Positions 1 through 12,216 of a stretch of 64,000 nt of DNA are shown here, piece by piece. The notes below the pieces were generated by a model. It was not told the DNA's origin. It did no database searches and was given only the letters and a program-made list of their open reading frames with translations. Position 1 is the first letter of the stretch. The number at the start of each line of letters is the position of its first letter. Source of the stretch: Symbiodinium microadriaticum. Its lineage: Eukaryota > Sar > Dinophyceae > Suessiales > Symbiodiniaceae. The position numbers and the translations under genes are program-made. The stretch spans positions 58,258 through 122,257 of the forward strand of contig LSRX01001540.1 of the NCBI GenBank assembly GCA_001939145.1. The letters run 5' to 3'.

Positions 1-669
1 GGACGTCGCCTCTAGAAGAGAGGCTATAGAGTGCAGAACAGTTGCCCAGCAAAAAAGTTACTCCATGTACTGCGATCTGCTACCGAAATGGAGGTTTCCG
101 AGAATAGGGGACCCCAATATAGTACCCTTAATGGTCGGATCCTTGGTATAAGGACCCCAAAATGAGGTACCCTAATTTTCTGAAAGCCCCGAAATCGCTT
201 CAATCAAATAGTGATTCATGCGAAGCTCGTCTCCTGCGGCCTCAGAGTCTAAATCGTGAACCAAAACAAGACTTCGAGGACCTCAAGTTCTACTCAGAGA
301 CTCCAACAGCCGAAGCCCCGTCATGAAGCAGTAAACCCTAAACCGGATTGAGGATCTCTCTACAATTTGAGGAATTCTGCTTAGTTCACGACCTTTCTCT
401 ACACCTATAAAAGCGGTAACAAAACCTATTTGAGAAAGAGCCTATCCACACCCTGTTGAAACTCTTGATTAAAGGGTTTTGGAGTGCCGAGGCCACCACC
501 GAACGTCATGCGCAGCACGCCGAACAGGACGCGCTCGCTGGCCAGGTGTTCCTCAGAAGGCCAGGTGCGCAGGGTTCGGGTTTCAGGGGGCTTAGTGGTT
601 TGGAAGTTTAAAGGGTTGAAGGGCTAAGGGTTCAGGGTGAGAGGCTTTAGGTTTCGGCGTTTGGGGAGG
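1..669. other. Gene-free leading segment
   Basis: No protein-like reading frame is visible. Positions about 100-175 carry a degenerate GGACCCC / TAGTACCCTTA motif of the kind tandemly repeated near 39836-39965. Positions about 590-660 hold short degenerate TTTAGGG-like runs. Confidence 0.5.
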
Positions 670-1245
670 GAGTGAGGGAGTGAGTGAGTGAGTGAGTGAG
701 TGAGCCAGTGAGCGAGTGAGTGAGCGAGTGAGTGAGTGAGTGAGTTGAGTAAGTTGAGTTGGGTAGTAGTTGAGTTAAGTTAAATTGAGTTGAGTTGAGT
801 TAAGTAAAGTTAAGTTGAGTTCAGTTCAGTTCAGTTAAGTTAAGTCAGTCAGTCATTCAGTCAGTCAGTTAGTCCGTTAGCCACTTAGGCAGTCTGTCAG
901 TTAGATAGTTAGTTAGTTAGTCAGTCAGTCAGTCAGTCAGTCAGTCAGTCAGACAGACAGTCAGTCAGTCAGTCAGTCAGTCAGTCAGTCAGCCAGTCAG
1001 TCAGTCAGTCAGCTAGTTAGGTAAATAGTTTATTTGCTAGTTGGCTAGTTTTTGGTTCGTTAGGCAGCTAGGTAGTTAGGTAGTTGGTGAAGTACATAGC
1101 TAAGTAGTTAGTTTGGCAGCTAGTTCGTTCGGTAATCAGTTAAGTAGCGAGTTAATTGATTAAGTAGGCAAATAGGTAGGTAGGCAGGCAGGCATGCAGG
1201 CAGGTAGCCAATGTGGCCAGCCAGGTAGGCAGTTAGTTGGCCAGT
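670..1245. repeat. Compound microsatellite: (GTGA)n, (GAGTT)n, (TCAG)n, (TAGG/CAGG)n
   Basis: The tract starts as (GTGA)n at 670-745, passes into GAGTT/AAGTT pentamers at about 746-840, then (TCAG)n at about 841-1015. It ends as degenerate TAGN/GGCA tetramers to about 1245. Each block grades into the next by single-base changes rather than ending sharply. Confidence 0.9.
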
Positions 1246-1971
1246 GAGTTTTTGTTGCTCGTTGGTCGGGAACCCTGAATCACTGACATCCGAAGCTGCT
1301 TATGGATTTCGATTTTAGCTTAGGGCCCTGGCATGTACCTTAAAGAGGAGGACCCTTGTTACCCCCCAAGTAAGATACCTCCCACTGTGATTTTGAAGAA
1401 AAAAGGTGGAGTCTGGGATTGAAGGATCAAGCGGCTCGAACGGCCCCACAGTCCCCAAAACCAAAACGGGGCACGAGGGGAAGTGCCGCAATACCCAAAC
1501 CTCATGGGTTTAGGACTCTCCATACCAGATTGGTGGTTTCAGGTTCCTAAGGTTCAGGGTTCACGGTTGCGAGCTTAGGGCTAGGACTCAGGGGCCTAGG
1601 ACTCAGGAAGGCTCTGAAGCACCTCCTTCCGGAAAGCGACGGCGCAGTATCTCCCGACCAGGTTGGCCACCTGCCACCGGGCTTTCGTGAAGGATCGGAG
1701 TACTCGGCAAGCAAGGGGTAGAAGCAGATCTATGCATCTGCAGGCACCTTGCACATAAGGCCAGCAAAAAGAAACATACAAAATAGCCCCCTAAACCCTA
1801 AACCCTGAACCCCAAGTCCTAAAACCCGTAAGCCCTGAACCCTAAACCTGTCTCCCACCGCACTGAGCTGAGCAGGGAAAAGGTGCAAGATCTTAGGGTT
1901 TAGGATGTCGGACGGTGTAGGCTTTAGGGCATTATACTTATCCCCTAATTACAGCCAAAGCCCTAAACGGG
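1246..1971. other. Gene-free spacer with telomere-like fragments
   Basis: No credible gene. Short CCCTAAACCCTGAACCC-type stretches lie around 1790-1850, and degenerate AGGTTCAGGG/TTAGGG bits around 1540-1600. A relic of the dispersed GGACCC...TACC motif lies near 1330-1380. Confidence 0.5.
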
Positions 1972-2070
1972 TAGTTCTCTAAGTTAGAGTCCCATGTTAG
2001 GTCCCCAATATTGTACGGCACCCTTGTAAAAAAAAAAGGACCCTAGAAGGGACCCTATTTCAGACAACTA
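1972..2070. mobile_element. MITE-like element with short terminal inverted repeats (copy 1)
   Basis: The left end reads TAGTTCTCTAAGTTAG (1972-1987) and the right end CTATTTCAGACAACTA (2055-2070). As inverted repeats they match at 12 of 16 positions. The interior has TTGTACGGCACCCTTGTAA followed by AAGGACCCT, shared with the copies at 21741-21821 and 29643-29745. There is no coding capacity. The relationship is inferred by eye from shared interior and ends. Confidence 0.5.
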
Positions 2071-2175
2071 TCCAAATGCTGAAGCCCGAGNTATGTATTT
2101 GCTTATATGTATTTATTTATATATTTTTAGATGCTTGTGTACCGTGGCATGGTACCATGCCTCAGTATGAACCGT

Positions 2176-2440
2176 GCACGTACGTACGTGCGTACGTCCG
2201 TCCGTACATACGTGCATACATGCATACATCCATACATACATACATACATACATACATACATACATACATACATACATACATAAGCATGCACGTACATACA
2301 TACAGACAGACAAACAAACAGACAGACAGACAGACCGATCGACAGACGGACGGTTGGACGGACAGACAACAGTACACACACACACAATATACATAGATGC
2401 ATGCCTGCATACAAACATACATATATACATACGTACGTGC
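2176..2440. repeat. (ACAT)n / (ACAG)n compound microsatellite
   Basis: TACG/TACA tetramers pass into long (ATAC)n at about 2214-2282 and then (CAGA)n at about 2303-2365. Open frames across it on both strands are Tyr/Ile/His or Val/Cys/Met repeats and are not genes. Confidence 0.9.
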
Positions 2441-2788
2441 AACATGCAATCCGATTATACCTTGTCCTAATTGTTGCAACTGTGTAGTGCTACAGGTTCC
2501 CTACAGGGTACTACTCCTAGCAGATTCCGACGGCCAATTTGTGGTTGTGGAAGGTACACGTCGACATGTACACTCATCCCTGTATTGGTATAATTTCATC
2601 TGATAGACATGTATCATGTATAGTATCCTAGACAATCTTCAGTTTAGAGATTTAAGGTGCTTGTTTCTCTTTATCACTGTTTACTGGGTCCTTTGCATGT
2701 TGATCAAGGGCGTGCCCGTGTGCACGTGCAGGCTTGTGTATGTGCGTATCTATGCATGTATGTATACATATATCTTTCCTTTCTATGT

Positions 2789-2905
2789 CATTATACCTAT
2801 CTATCTGTATGTAATTATACCTATCTATCTGTCTGTCTGTCTATTTATCTATCTATCTATCCATCCATCCACCTTCCATCCATCCACTCATCTTTTTTGT
2901 GTATG

Positions 2906-2947
<42 letters not shown>

Positions 2948-2955
2948 TCTGTATA
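2789..2955. repeat. (CTAT)n, (CATC)n and (TA)n microsatellites
   Basis: CTATCTATCTGT tetramers (about 2795-2860), CCATCCATCC (about 2858-2888) and alternating TA (about 2905-2950) follow one another. Confidence 0.85.
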
Positions 2956-3336
2956 CATAAATGTGTGCCAACTTGCTACAATCGGCTTTGCATCACTAAA
3001 CCTCATTACAATACCAAACCGCACCTTGATGCTGTCAAGTCTTAGTAATTGAAACATGTACTATGAATCACTATGTTTCGGCATCCCTCGCTGTATCATC
3101 TTGTGCTGCATATGTAAATCAAAACGTGCATCTACGCTTCTGTGCCTACACAAGTACAAAAATCTTCATATGCATATCTCGGAGTGGGTTTATAGTGACA
3201 GGTCAGAACATCTTTCTGCATCTTGTTACATTACCGCTCGCACCTATTTACACCTAGTATCTCTTAGTATATCTTTAAACAAAGTACAACTGGCATCTTC
3301 ATCTTGTATTATACCTTATGCCTTGCTGGTGACGAC

Positions 3337-3465
3337 TTATGTATGTATGTATGTATGTATGTATGTATGTATGCATGCATGCATGTATGTATGTATGTAC
3401 GTACGCATGTATGTATGCATGTAGGTACGTACGTAAGTATGTACGTACGTATGTATGTATACCTA
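3337..3465. repeat. (GTAT)n microsatellite
   Basis: GTATGTATGTAT with GCAT and GTAC interruptions. It is the reverse-complement type of the ACAT tract at 2176-2440. Confidence 0.9.
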
Positions 3466-3746
3466 AATATATACACACTATATACATATCACTATACACA
3501 TAAACATTCTTGGCTTTTTGTTTTTGCATGCAACTGTACCTGTCTATTTCGTTGTTTCTGCGTGTTAATGGTTATGAGTATGTTTGCATGTATGGTTCGG
3601 TATGTGTCTCTGTTTATACCTCTGTTTAAACTTCGTTGTATCTACAGTGGGACCACCTAATGGCTGGAATACATCGGCACCGTCCTGCAACTCGTCGAAT
3701 CCGCCCTGGCCGGCCTTGTAAAGGCACAGCCTGCATGGCAGTCTGG

Positions 3747-3960
3747 GTTTGGGGTTTAGGGTTTAGGGGTTCAGGGCGCCCGTATCGTTGCAATAGTTGC
3801 AATTTGGTCTTGGGGTATGTTAGAGTATACGCGTATACTAAGGACCCCAAGAAGCAATGTTGGTATTTATTCCAACCCCTGGATTATCTCTTGGAGTTTA
3901 GGGTTCAGGGTTTTTGGCTTTGGGCTTTAAGTCTTTAGGGGGTTCAGGGTGTGGGGTTTT
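3747..3960. repeat. Interstitial telomere-like runs (G-strand)
   Basis: Runs of GGTTTGGGGTTTAGGG at about 3747-3777 and degenerate GTTTAGGGTTCAGGG at about 3895-3960 flank a 43-bp palindrome. Confidence 0.6.
3809..3851. repeat. Imperfect 43-bp palindrome
   Basis: The outer arms CTTGGGGT / ACCCCAAG and the perfect inner arms AGTATAC-GC-GTATACT face each other around a central GCGC. The AGTATAC and GGTTCC/GGACCCC words also occur at the outer ends of the inverted repeat at 5779-6326, so this may be a solo end of the same family. Confidence 0.6.
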
Positions 3961-4552
3961 AGGGCTTTGGTGCATTGTAGGCCACATCGGTGGTGACTGT
4001 TTGGGAAATTCTTCGTTGCAAGGGTGGGCACAGTGAAGCTTTGCAGAGATTTGGAGCCTGAAAAACTTTCAACGGTCTCGGAGAGGCCGCTCAAGGTCTT
4101 CAAGGGGCTTTCCATACATCCCCAAAGCCTTCAACCAGAATCCGCCGAAGAGAGTTTGAATAAAGAAGCTGAGGGGCTCAGGTTTGGGATAAAGTCAAGG
4201 CTGGCGAACTTGTCTCCCGGGGTTGTTGAATTGCTGGTGGGAATGGAGCCCTTTGAATTGCAACTGAACTAAAGCACCCTTGTCGGCTTTTGCAGCCTGT
4301 CAGTTCCGAAATTCCACAAATTAAGAAAGCGAAGGGCTCAATTTGATAAAACTAAGAAACCGAACACCTCAATTTCCTGGATTAGAGGATTCGTGGGTGG
4401 GAGTTGCTGAGGAATTCCACTCAGACTGAGAAACTGCGCTTTCCGAAAAACCGGCGGGCTGCAAATCAAGAAATCAAGGCTCTCCACATGAAAAAACTAC
4501 ATGTGTCTTGGCTGTTGTCATGATCAGGATCACAATTCACACAGCACCTTGA

Positions 4553-5600
4553 ACCTCAACCCTAAACCCTAAACCCTAAGAAACCCTAAACCCTAAACCC
4601 CAAGAAACCCTAAACCCCGAACCCTAGGAAACCCTAAACCCGAAGACCCTAAGAAACCCTAAACCCGAAGACCCTAAGAAACCCTAAACCCGAAACCCTA
4701 AGATACCCTAAACCCGAAAACCTTAAGAAACCCTAAACCCGAAACCCTAAGAAACCCTAAACCCGAAACTCTAAGGAACCCTAAACCCCAAAACCCTAAG
4801 AAACCCTAAACCCGAAACCCTAAGAAACCCTAAACCCCCTAAGACACCCTAAACCCGAAACCCTAAGAAACCCTAAACCCGAAAACCCTAAGAAACCCTA
4901 AACCCCGAACCCTAGGAAACCCTAAACCCGAAGACCCTAAGAAACCCTAAACCCGAAGACCCTAAGAAACCCTAAACCCGAAACCCTAAGATACCCTAAA
5001 CCCGAAAACCTTAAGAAACCCTAAACCCGAAACCCTAAGAAACCCTAAACCCGAAACTCTAAGGAACCCTAAACCCCAAAACCCTAAGAAACCCTAAACC
5101 CGAAACCCTAAGAAACCCTAAACCCCCTAAGACACCCTAAACCCGAAACCCTAAGAAACCCTAAACCCGAAAACCCTAAGAAACCCTAAACCCCGAACCC
5201 TAGGAAACCCTAAACCCGAAGACCCTAAGAAACCCTAAACCCGAAGACCCTAAGAAACCCTAAACCCGAAACCCTAAGATACCCTAAACCCGAAAACCTT
5301 AAGAAACCCTAAACCCGAAACCCTAAGAAACCCTAAACCCGAAACTCTAAGGAACCCTAAACCCCAAAACCCTAAGAAACCCTAAACCCGAAACCCTAAG
5401 AAACCCTAAACCCCCTAAGACACCCTAAACCCGAAACCCTAAGAAACCCTAAACCCGAAAACCCTAAGAAACCCTAAACCCCGAACCCTAGGAAACCCTA
5501 AACCCGAAGACCCTAAGAAACCCTAAACCCGAAGACCCTAAGCAAACCCTAAACCCGAAGACGCTAAGAAACCCCAAACCCTACACCCTAAACCCTCAAC
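4553..5600. repeat. Telomere-like higher-order array, 288-bp unit
   Basis: The array is built of CCCTAAACCCGA-type subunits of about 24 bp joined by AAGAAA or AAGACA spacers. The landmark ACCCTAGG recurs at 4621, 4909, 5197 and 5485, exactly 288 bp apart each time. The intervening variants (AAGATA, AACTCTAAGG, CCCCCTAAGACA) recur in the same order, so the subunits form a 12-member higher-order repeat in about three full copies. The array breaks down after about 5540. It carries the C-rich strand on + throughout. Confidence 0.9.
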
Positions 5601-5778
5601 GCCTCGATGGGTCGATGAGGACCCAGTTGAAGAAGCCCTCCTCTGAAGCCACCTCCTGCATGGCCTTCGGGAGTCATCAGCGTTTCACAAAGTTACTACC
5701 GGGGGCCTGGGTTTAGGGTTTAGGGTTTTAGGGTCTAGGGTTTTAGGCTGAATAATGGCTAAGATTGTGTTTCTGAAG

Positions 5779-6326
5779 GTTCCTCAGTATACTTGTATTA
5801 GACTATAGACCTCAAGGCCATATTCTACTTGTTAAGGCGGCTACGATGTCGACATCTCTAGCAGCAGCCCCCACTTGTGGTCTTTGGGCTTTCTGCTTAA
5901 AGGTGCGGGGTTTAGGCATCGATGGGTTCAGGGGGGTTCCAAACGGCTCCTGGAAGGCTTTCGGGCTCGGGGCTCTCGTGTTGAAGCTTTCCCCAAACCC
6001 CAAGCCCCCTGAACCCCAAGACCCCAAACCCTAAAAACCCACCCCAAACGCTGAGCCCTTTAAGGTTTAAGCGGGGCGGGGGGGGGAGCAGGAAGGAGTT
6101 GTCAGGGAGTGCTGCGAAAAACGTAGTTCCCTAAATTAGTGTCCCGTTTTGGGAACCCAACAGGAGGCGGTACGCCTCCGAAAAGGACAGCCTCTACACT
6201 CTACTATGTTGATGCACATGGGGCGAGGGCCTTGGGGCTGCTGCTAGAGATGTCGACATTGTAGCCGCCTTAACAATTAGAATATGGCTTGGAGGTGTAT
6301 AGTAAAATGCAGGTATACTGAGGAAC
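5779..6326. repeat. Inverted repeat, two 93-bp arms about 90% identical
   Basis: The left arm 5779-5871 and right arm 6234-6326 are reverse complements with about nine mismatches. Landmarks are TTCCTCAGTATAC at the outer left end, TATACTGAGGAA at the outer right end, and ATGTCGACAT with CTAGCAGCAGCCC near the inner ends. The 362-bp interior has telomere-like CCCTAAA pieces and a half MITE-like end (TAGTTCCCTAAATTAG, 6124-6139). No transposase is seen; it resembles a foldback or non-autonomous element. Confidence 0.75.
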
Positions 6327-6478
6327 CCTAAGAACTGCAAGATTGTTTTCACAACATCAACTACACGGAGCTTAGGAGCATACTTGGAGAGTTTCCACGT
6401 CGCCAAACTCGGCAAACCCCGGGAGGCTCTTCGACTTGCGAAATCAAGCCAAAGCCTTGGCTCATGCCAACTGTCTGA

Positions 6479-6581
6479 ACCCTAAACCCTTGCCCCAAGC
6501 CCCCAAAACCCTACACCCTACTCCCCCAACCCTAAACCCTAAACCCTAAACCTTAATACCTAAACCCTAAACCCTAACCCG
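6479..6581. repeat. Interstitial telomere-like tract (CCCTAAA)n
   Basis: Several perfect CCCTAAA units with CCCCAAG and CCTTAATA variants. Confidence 0.75.
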
Positions 6582-6589
6582 AACACCAA

Positions 6590-9500
6590 GGTTAAGCTTT
6601 TCCCCCTACATCGACGCCTCCTGCAGGGTCACGTCGCTCGGCCCATGAACCGCATGCGCCGTGGGAGGCCTGAGCAAGAGCTCAGATATCCTTGGGGTGC
6701 ACAATTGTTATGGTCTGCAATTATCGCGGTGTATAATTAGTATGGCATGTAACTAACATGGTATATAATGATAATGGTATATAATTATTGTGGTATAGAA
6801 TATTAGAGAATCATAGCGCAAACTCAAGCAGAGAGTCGGGAGGACTTTGGGTGCTGCCACTGATTGGCCCTTTAGGGCTTAGGGTTTGCTTCCATTCATC
6901 TGCTCCCTGGTACAACCCTGCGCTGCAGCGACTCGCCGAAAAGATGAAGAGACCTCCACTGCTGCAAGGCCGGCACTCGAGCGTCGGCACGGGTGGAGGC
7001 AGGACGCCCTCGGTCTCTCGCGGCTCCTTTGATTTCGCGTGTAGGGGCTTGGTGAAGAGTATAGGGCTTCAGGGTAAAGTCGTTTGGGCATATGGCTTCT
7101 AGTGCTTGGGATGATAGAGGGCTTAGGTTTCTAGGGTTTGGGGTTGTAGAGCGCGGAAATGGCATTTAGAGAAGTTTCGGGTTTTGGTTTCAGGGTCTAG
7201 ACCTCGGGACGACAAAGCGCATGGTAACCCCAAACCCCAAAGCCCAAACCCTAAGTCAACTCCAACCAAAAGGTCATCGCCGCCCCCGACCTTCCGTCTC
7301 TTGAAGCCCACAGGCCTTGAGATCTCTGAGGCCTGTGAGATCTGCTCGACTTCACAGCCCACATGCCTGAGCCTCGAGGCCTGAAGCCGCAAACCACAAA
7401 ATACCTTTCAAGTTGTCCTGCAAGGGGGCCTCCGCGCGCTGCTGTGATGCCTTGACCTTTGCTGGGGTTCTCGTTGCGCTCATGGTCGGAAGACAGGGCT
7501 GGATAGATGCGGTCTTGTGTGCACATGCTTGGAGGGCGTGGCAAGGATCTTACGACAGGTTGAGCACTGCTGGTTGACATGTTTGACCAAGACCGATGCC
7601 ATCTTGTCGTATTCCGTCTTCAGTCCCTGCACAGCGGTCCATCAGCACAAGCAAGGCCCCCTTACTGCGCATAGCAAAAAGGTGCCACTGTAGCAAATGA
7701 TAAACGAGCATGAATATGGACATGTCAAAGCCGAAAACCGCTAAAGTGCTAAATCCGAAGATCATGACGATCACGAGAAGAGGCATGACAAACTCCCAAA
7801 CAAAAACTCCCTTGTCTTGAATCCTTCATTAAGAAACCCTACGATAGATATTGTACGGACGATCCCTCGAGTAAGGATCACTGACTAAACCCTAAACCCT
7901 CACAATCTAAGGACTCTTCCCGAACAAAAGGAACTGCAGCGCCTGCAGGGAGTATTCCATGTGGTCCGTGGAGAACACGGGCAGAAGGCGCTGGCATCAG
8001 GGATTTTTTAATCTTTAGGCTTTAGGGTTTAGAGAGTCGAGTCTGTCGCTTCGTAGCTCGCAAGAGGGCATCTGGGCCCCTTGCAATGGATGCAGGGAGT
8101 TTTTGGGGCTTTAGGATGTAGGCCTGGGCCCCAAACTCGACTCTGCAAAGCATGGAGAACCTGAAGACCTGGAAAACACGCAAAATTTGACCTCTTTTCT
8201 TCAGACGTCGCATGGGGTTTGGACCTCGCACAGGTAGTCCACAGTCAGTTCCTTTCCGGAAGCAACCTGATGGTCAAGCGAGACTCTTTGACTCGCGCGG
8301 AGCATATACCAGGGTTTCAGATTCCATGAGTGCCGCTGCTTGCGTGACACTGCAAAAAAACAAGCAAAGCTATTCCAAGCCCTCCTCGAGCAACGCTAAA
8401 GCCACACGAAACGCGCCTGCAGACTGGCGTTGACCTCACCGAGCTGGCGCAAGACCTTCAATGATTCTGACGAACACACGACGTGCTGTCCTACAGGTGG
8501 TCGCACGTGAGCTGCTGGCAGGCACAGCACACACTACCGCGCTAAGAAGCCAATTCATGTCAGTAGAAAATAAGATGTTTGGGTGTTTCGAGTTGAAGAT
8601 GAAGAGACTTACCTCTTGTGTTTCAGTGTTCAGGGGATTGTCGACTCCTGCTGCGACGCAAGGTCAACTCATTGAGGGTCTCGTTGCTTCGAATGTGGTT
8701 CGCCCGACAGTCGACCGGCAAAACTCGCTGACGCTTCGGGGAGAGAGGGATGTTCTTCGTGACTAGACTCGACACTGAAGTTGTACAACACAGTGGTCCG
8801 AATGAGCTAATTTGATATCCCCTTATGGCATTGTAACATCCCACAACCCGATTTCACATGTTAAACCCTATCAAAACCGCTGAAAATCAAAAACACACGT
8901 GACATGCATAAGCCCAAGCCCCTACTCGCTTCAAGAAACTATAAGGCCCTCTGCACTGACTTGTTTTGTGCCTACGTTTCAGGCTTTCGTTTCGGGTGGT
9001 TGTCGGGTTCTTGGGACTGTCGGCCTCCTGACTCCTCGCGTTCAGCAGCCCCCTCTGGATGACCTGAGGGCTTCGGTAACGGAAGTTGTAGGGGCTTTGA
9101 AAGCCACTTTTTGAATAGCTAGTGACTAGGGGTTTTGGGTTGAAGATGAGGACCTGAAGAATTGGACTACGGGTTTTGTGGGGTGTGCTATGGGGTTTCC
9201 GGGTCAAGGGCTCGATCGAATAGAAGGTGCTTTTTGGAGGGCTCTTGATCGGGCTTTTTATGTAGTTCAACAGCTTTGTGTCGTGCCTTTTATGCGGGAG
9301 CTGAGTTCGATGTCGGGCTCCGGGGCGTAGATAAGTAGGGTTCTGAGTTCTGCCGCCGGCTCTCGTCCGACGCAGGCTTCGGGTCTAAGAGTTTAAGGTT
9401 GCGGGCTTAGGATTTCTTGCTTCGGGCCTTCAAAAACCCATGAGCAGATGAAGTCCCAAGCAAGTGGGTTCCCCAGCCGGAGTGTTGATGCCATTCAGAT

Positions 9501-10080
9501 GGACCAGGACCATCTTCGTCCTCACCTCGGCCAGACGACGCATCGTGGGCACCTTGACGGGCCTGGTGTCGGTCATGATTCTCGCATGATTGCTAGGATG
9601 ACAACATGCATGTGCTTCCAGTAACTCGCTACACCTGGATGGGCTAAAGCGCTCAACTGCCGCTGTATGACTCGTCTCATCTTGCTTCTGATGACGGAAC
9701 TTGATGCGACATCCTCCCCCAAGCCGTCCCCCAAGCCCTTCACCCAACCCAAGAGCCCACACAGAAATCGATCCCGACCCTGCCAGATCTTGACGAGCGC
9801 CTCATCCTAAGTTTGCCGAGCCACTCCAAAGCCTCCCAACCCCAACATATGCCACGCCCCAACTCCGACTCTCAAGAAGAAAACCCGAAAAACGTGAAGC
9901 CAAAGAACCGGGACCCTGCGTCCTGGAGCCTATAGCGCATGCAAGCAGAAGTCCCTGAAAGCCCCAGCCCCCAAACCTTCAAACCCTGAACCACAACAAC
10001 CCTAAGTCTTGAAGGAGACGTACAAGCCTCACAATCGGAAATGACACAAAACAACCCAAACAGCAAACAAAAACAAACAA
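6590..10080. other. Gene-poor stretch
   Basis: No frame here can be defended as a gene. It contains degenerate telomere-like bits (for example around 6870, 7130, 7240, 7890, 8010 and 9970) and ordinary mixed-composition sequence. A short hydrophobic minus-strand frame at about 7650-7800 is listed among the rejected items. Confidence 0.4.
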
Positions 10081-10087
10081 CTACCTT

Positions 10088-10172
10088 TAACTAGACAAAA
10101 AAACATCATGTATACATATACATATACATATACAAAGTGCATATAGATATGTGTATATATATATATATGTAT
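10088..10172. repeat. (TATACA)n / (TA)n microsatellite
   Basis: GTATACATATACATATAC repeats lead into a short alternating TA run. Confidence 0.8.
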
Positions 10173-10966
10173 TATGCATGTAAGCCAAGACCCATTTTCA
10201 CACATGTACACACAGGAGCAAACCAGCAATAGGGAAAAACGAAAGCAAAGGCGGGCGGCGAAGGTGCCGCCGCCGACCTGGAAGCGAAGAAGAGCCCAGG
10301 CCACCTCGGTGTCTGTGTTTCTTAAAGGGGGGCCCGCCTTTAGTTAGGGTTGCGTGTGTTTCTTAAAGGGGGGAACCCGCTTTTAGGTTTTGGGGTTTGG
10401 GGTTTATGGGCTTCCGGATTCGATTTAGGAACTTAGGGCTTGGGCTTTTGGGTTTAGGGGTTCCGCGTTTAGGGGCGCAGGCTTTGGGCTCTATGGGTGT
10501 CCAGCTAAGGCCCTCTTTAAGGGCCACATATGGGGTGAAAGCAAGGACACGAGCGGTTCGGAAGCAGCGTTGTGCGTCGATCCGGAGACTCCCAAAGCCG
10601 GAACCCTGAAATCCAGAAGCCCCGAACCCAAACCCGAAGCCCAACATTCAACTGCAAAAGTAACCCAAAATCTTAACTCCCAAACCCCTCTTTGAAGCCT
10701 AGATACCCTCAAACTCTCATACCCCCCCTTCATGCCTAAGCCGTAAGCCAGAAACCCCATTACAGTCTAAACTGCCTCGAGCCTAGACTCCAATACTTTA
10801 TATATTTTCCATGTAGTCTAGACTCTAGATACTATACAGGGTTTAGGGTTTAGGTACTATACATAGATATTCTACTTTACTGGAAGCCGGCCACTCAGGC
10901 TTTGCCGAGCCCCCGTGCAGTGGAGTCATCGAGCTGACGGCAGAGCTCCTGCCCAAGACCCTTGAA

Positions 10967-11052
10967 AGTTCCTTCTTATAGGGATCTTTTCATAAGTTCC
11001 TTTCTTATAGGGATCTTTTTACAAGTTCCCTTCTTATAGGTATCTGTTTATA
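10967..11052. repeat. Three tandem copies of a 28-29-bp unit
   Basis: AGTTCCTTCTTATAGGGATC begins each unit, at 10967, 10995 and 11024, with a TTTTCATA/TTTTTACA/TGTTTATA end. The GGTTCC and TATAGGG words link it to the dispersed GGTTCC/GGGACCC repeats elsewhere in the window. Confidence 0.8.
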
Positions 11053-11251
11053 AGGGTTCTATGTGGGGTACAGGCTTAGGGTTCCTAAGGCTTGAGGAGT
11101 TTGGGGGTGGACACTTCCTTTCCCATCGCGGGTCGTTTGCGGTTTGGGACAAAGGTCTAGAGCTCTGGGAACTCGTCTCTTGCGGCAGGGATCTTCACGA
11201 AAGTATCTGACCCGTAAACTCGAAATCCCAAAACCCTTGACTGGAAAACCA

Positions 11252-11300
11252 CCCTAAACCCTAAACCCTAAACCCCTAAGCCCTAAACCCTAAACGATGG
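11252..11300. repeat. Interstitial telomere-like tract (CCCTAAA)n
   Basis: CCCTAAACCCTAAACCC units. Degenerate copies continue intermittently to about 11480. Confidence 0.7.
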
Positions 11301-11489
11301 ATGAACCAAGACAGCGATACTACGAAGCCCTGAACTCGAGATCCTAAACCCCAGCCGGCCCTAACCCTAAACCCCTGAAGACAAAATCCCCAAACCCTAA
11401 AGCTCTAAAGCCCTGAACCCCAGGCCCTAAACTCAAACCACCCAAACCCCCCAAACCCGAAGCCCTGAACCCAGTCATCTCCTCCACAC

Positions 11490-12210
11490 CGCCCACGCCA
11501 CAGCCAAGCACGCCAACCTACGGGGCTGTGCAGCTGCCCTCATAGTCCTTGCTGTTTTATTGAATAATTGCCCTGCTTTGCTCTCCTACTTCCCTTTCTC
11601 CTATGAGTCCCACATCCAACAACAACGGAAGCAATGACAATGAGAAATACTGAATATCCTCATGGCCATGAACTTAGTTCATAAGCCAGTAGAAAGTGAA
11701 AACTCTCAGTTCTATATGGGGTCATCATATTATCCCAGAAAAAATGAATGCTCCTGGCCGCCCCCCACGTCTTAGCTCCAACACCTGTTTCCTTTTTTAT
11801 AAGGTCCTTGGTACAGCCTGTTAAGCCCGAGGCTTCCTGAGTTCTTAAGCCTCAAGCCCCAAGGAAGCAAAGGCCCTCATTCTGCTACAGAGTGAAAAAC
11901 CACATGAAGCCAGGAAACCTAGGACTGAATTATATAAGCGATACAGCGGCGATTCCTATGAAGTCCACCAGGAAACGCATCCAGAACTAGAAATAATTGA
12001 TAAGGTTAGAACAGAGAAAACAATCCAAGTGGAGTGAAAAATACCCACTATACCGCTGATGGTATTACAGCTGTCTTGGGGCAAACCATTGTTATGTTCA
12101 TGGTCGGGCATTCTTACGTCAAGAGATGGTAGATGTTGAAACTTGCAGGGGTCCGTCCCGTGTTACTTTTCATGACTGGCCATATCGTCGCTGTGGCGTG
12201 GATTTCTTTA
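11490..12210. other. Gene-free stretch
   Basis: Mixed-composition sequence without a recognisable gene, repeat array or RNA. Confidence 0.4.
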
Positions 12211-12216
12211 TTGTGT

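Noticed and set aside
2076..2480. Several overlapping open frames of 95-110 codons
   Set aside because: They are translations of ACAT/ACAG microsatellites (YIHTYIHTY, VCMYVCMYV) on both strands.
4553..5600. Regularly spaced repeats considered as a CRISPR-like array
   Set aside because: The spacers are themselves telomere-like and recur in fixed order every 288 bp. It is a satellite, not CRISPR.
7550..7800. Hydrophobic minus-strand stretch (MPLLVIVMIFGFSTLAVFGF) resembling a membrane helix of a channel
   Set aside because: A single helix-like piece with no neighbouring exon that joins in frame. Too little to call.
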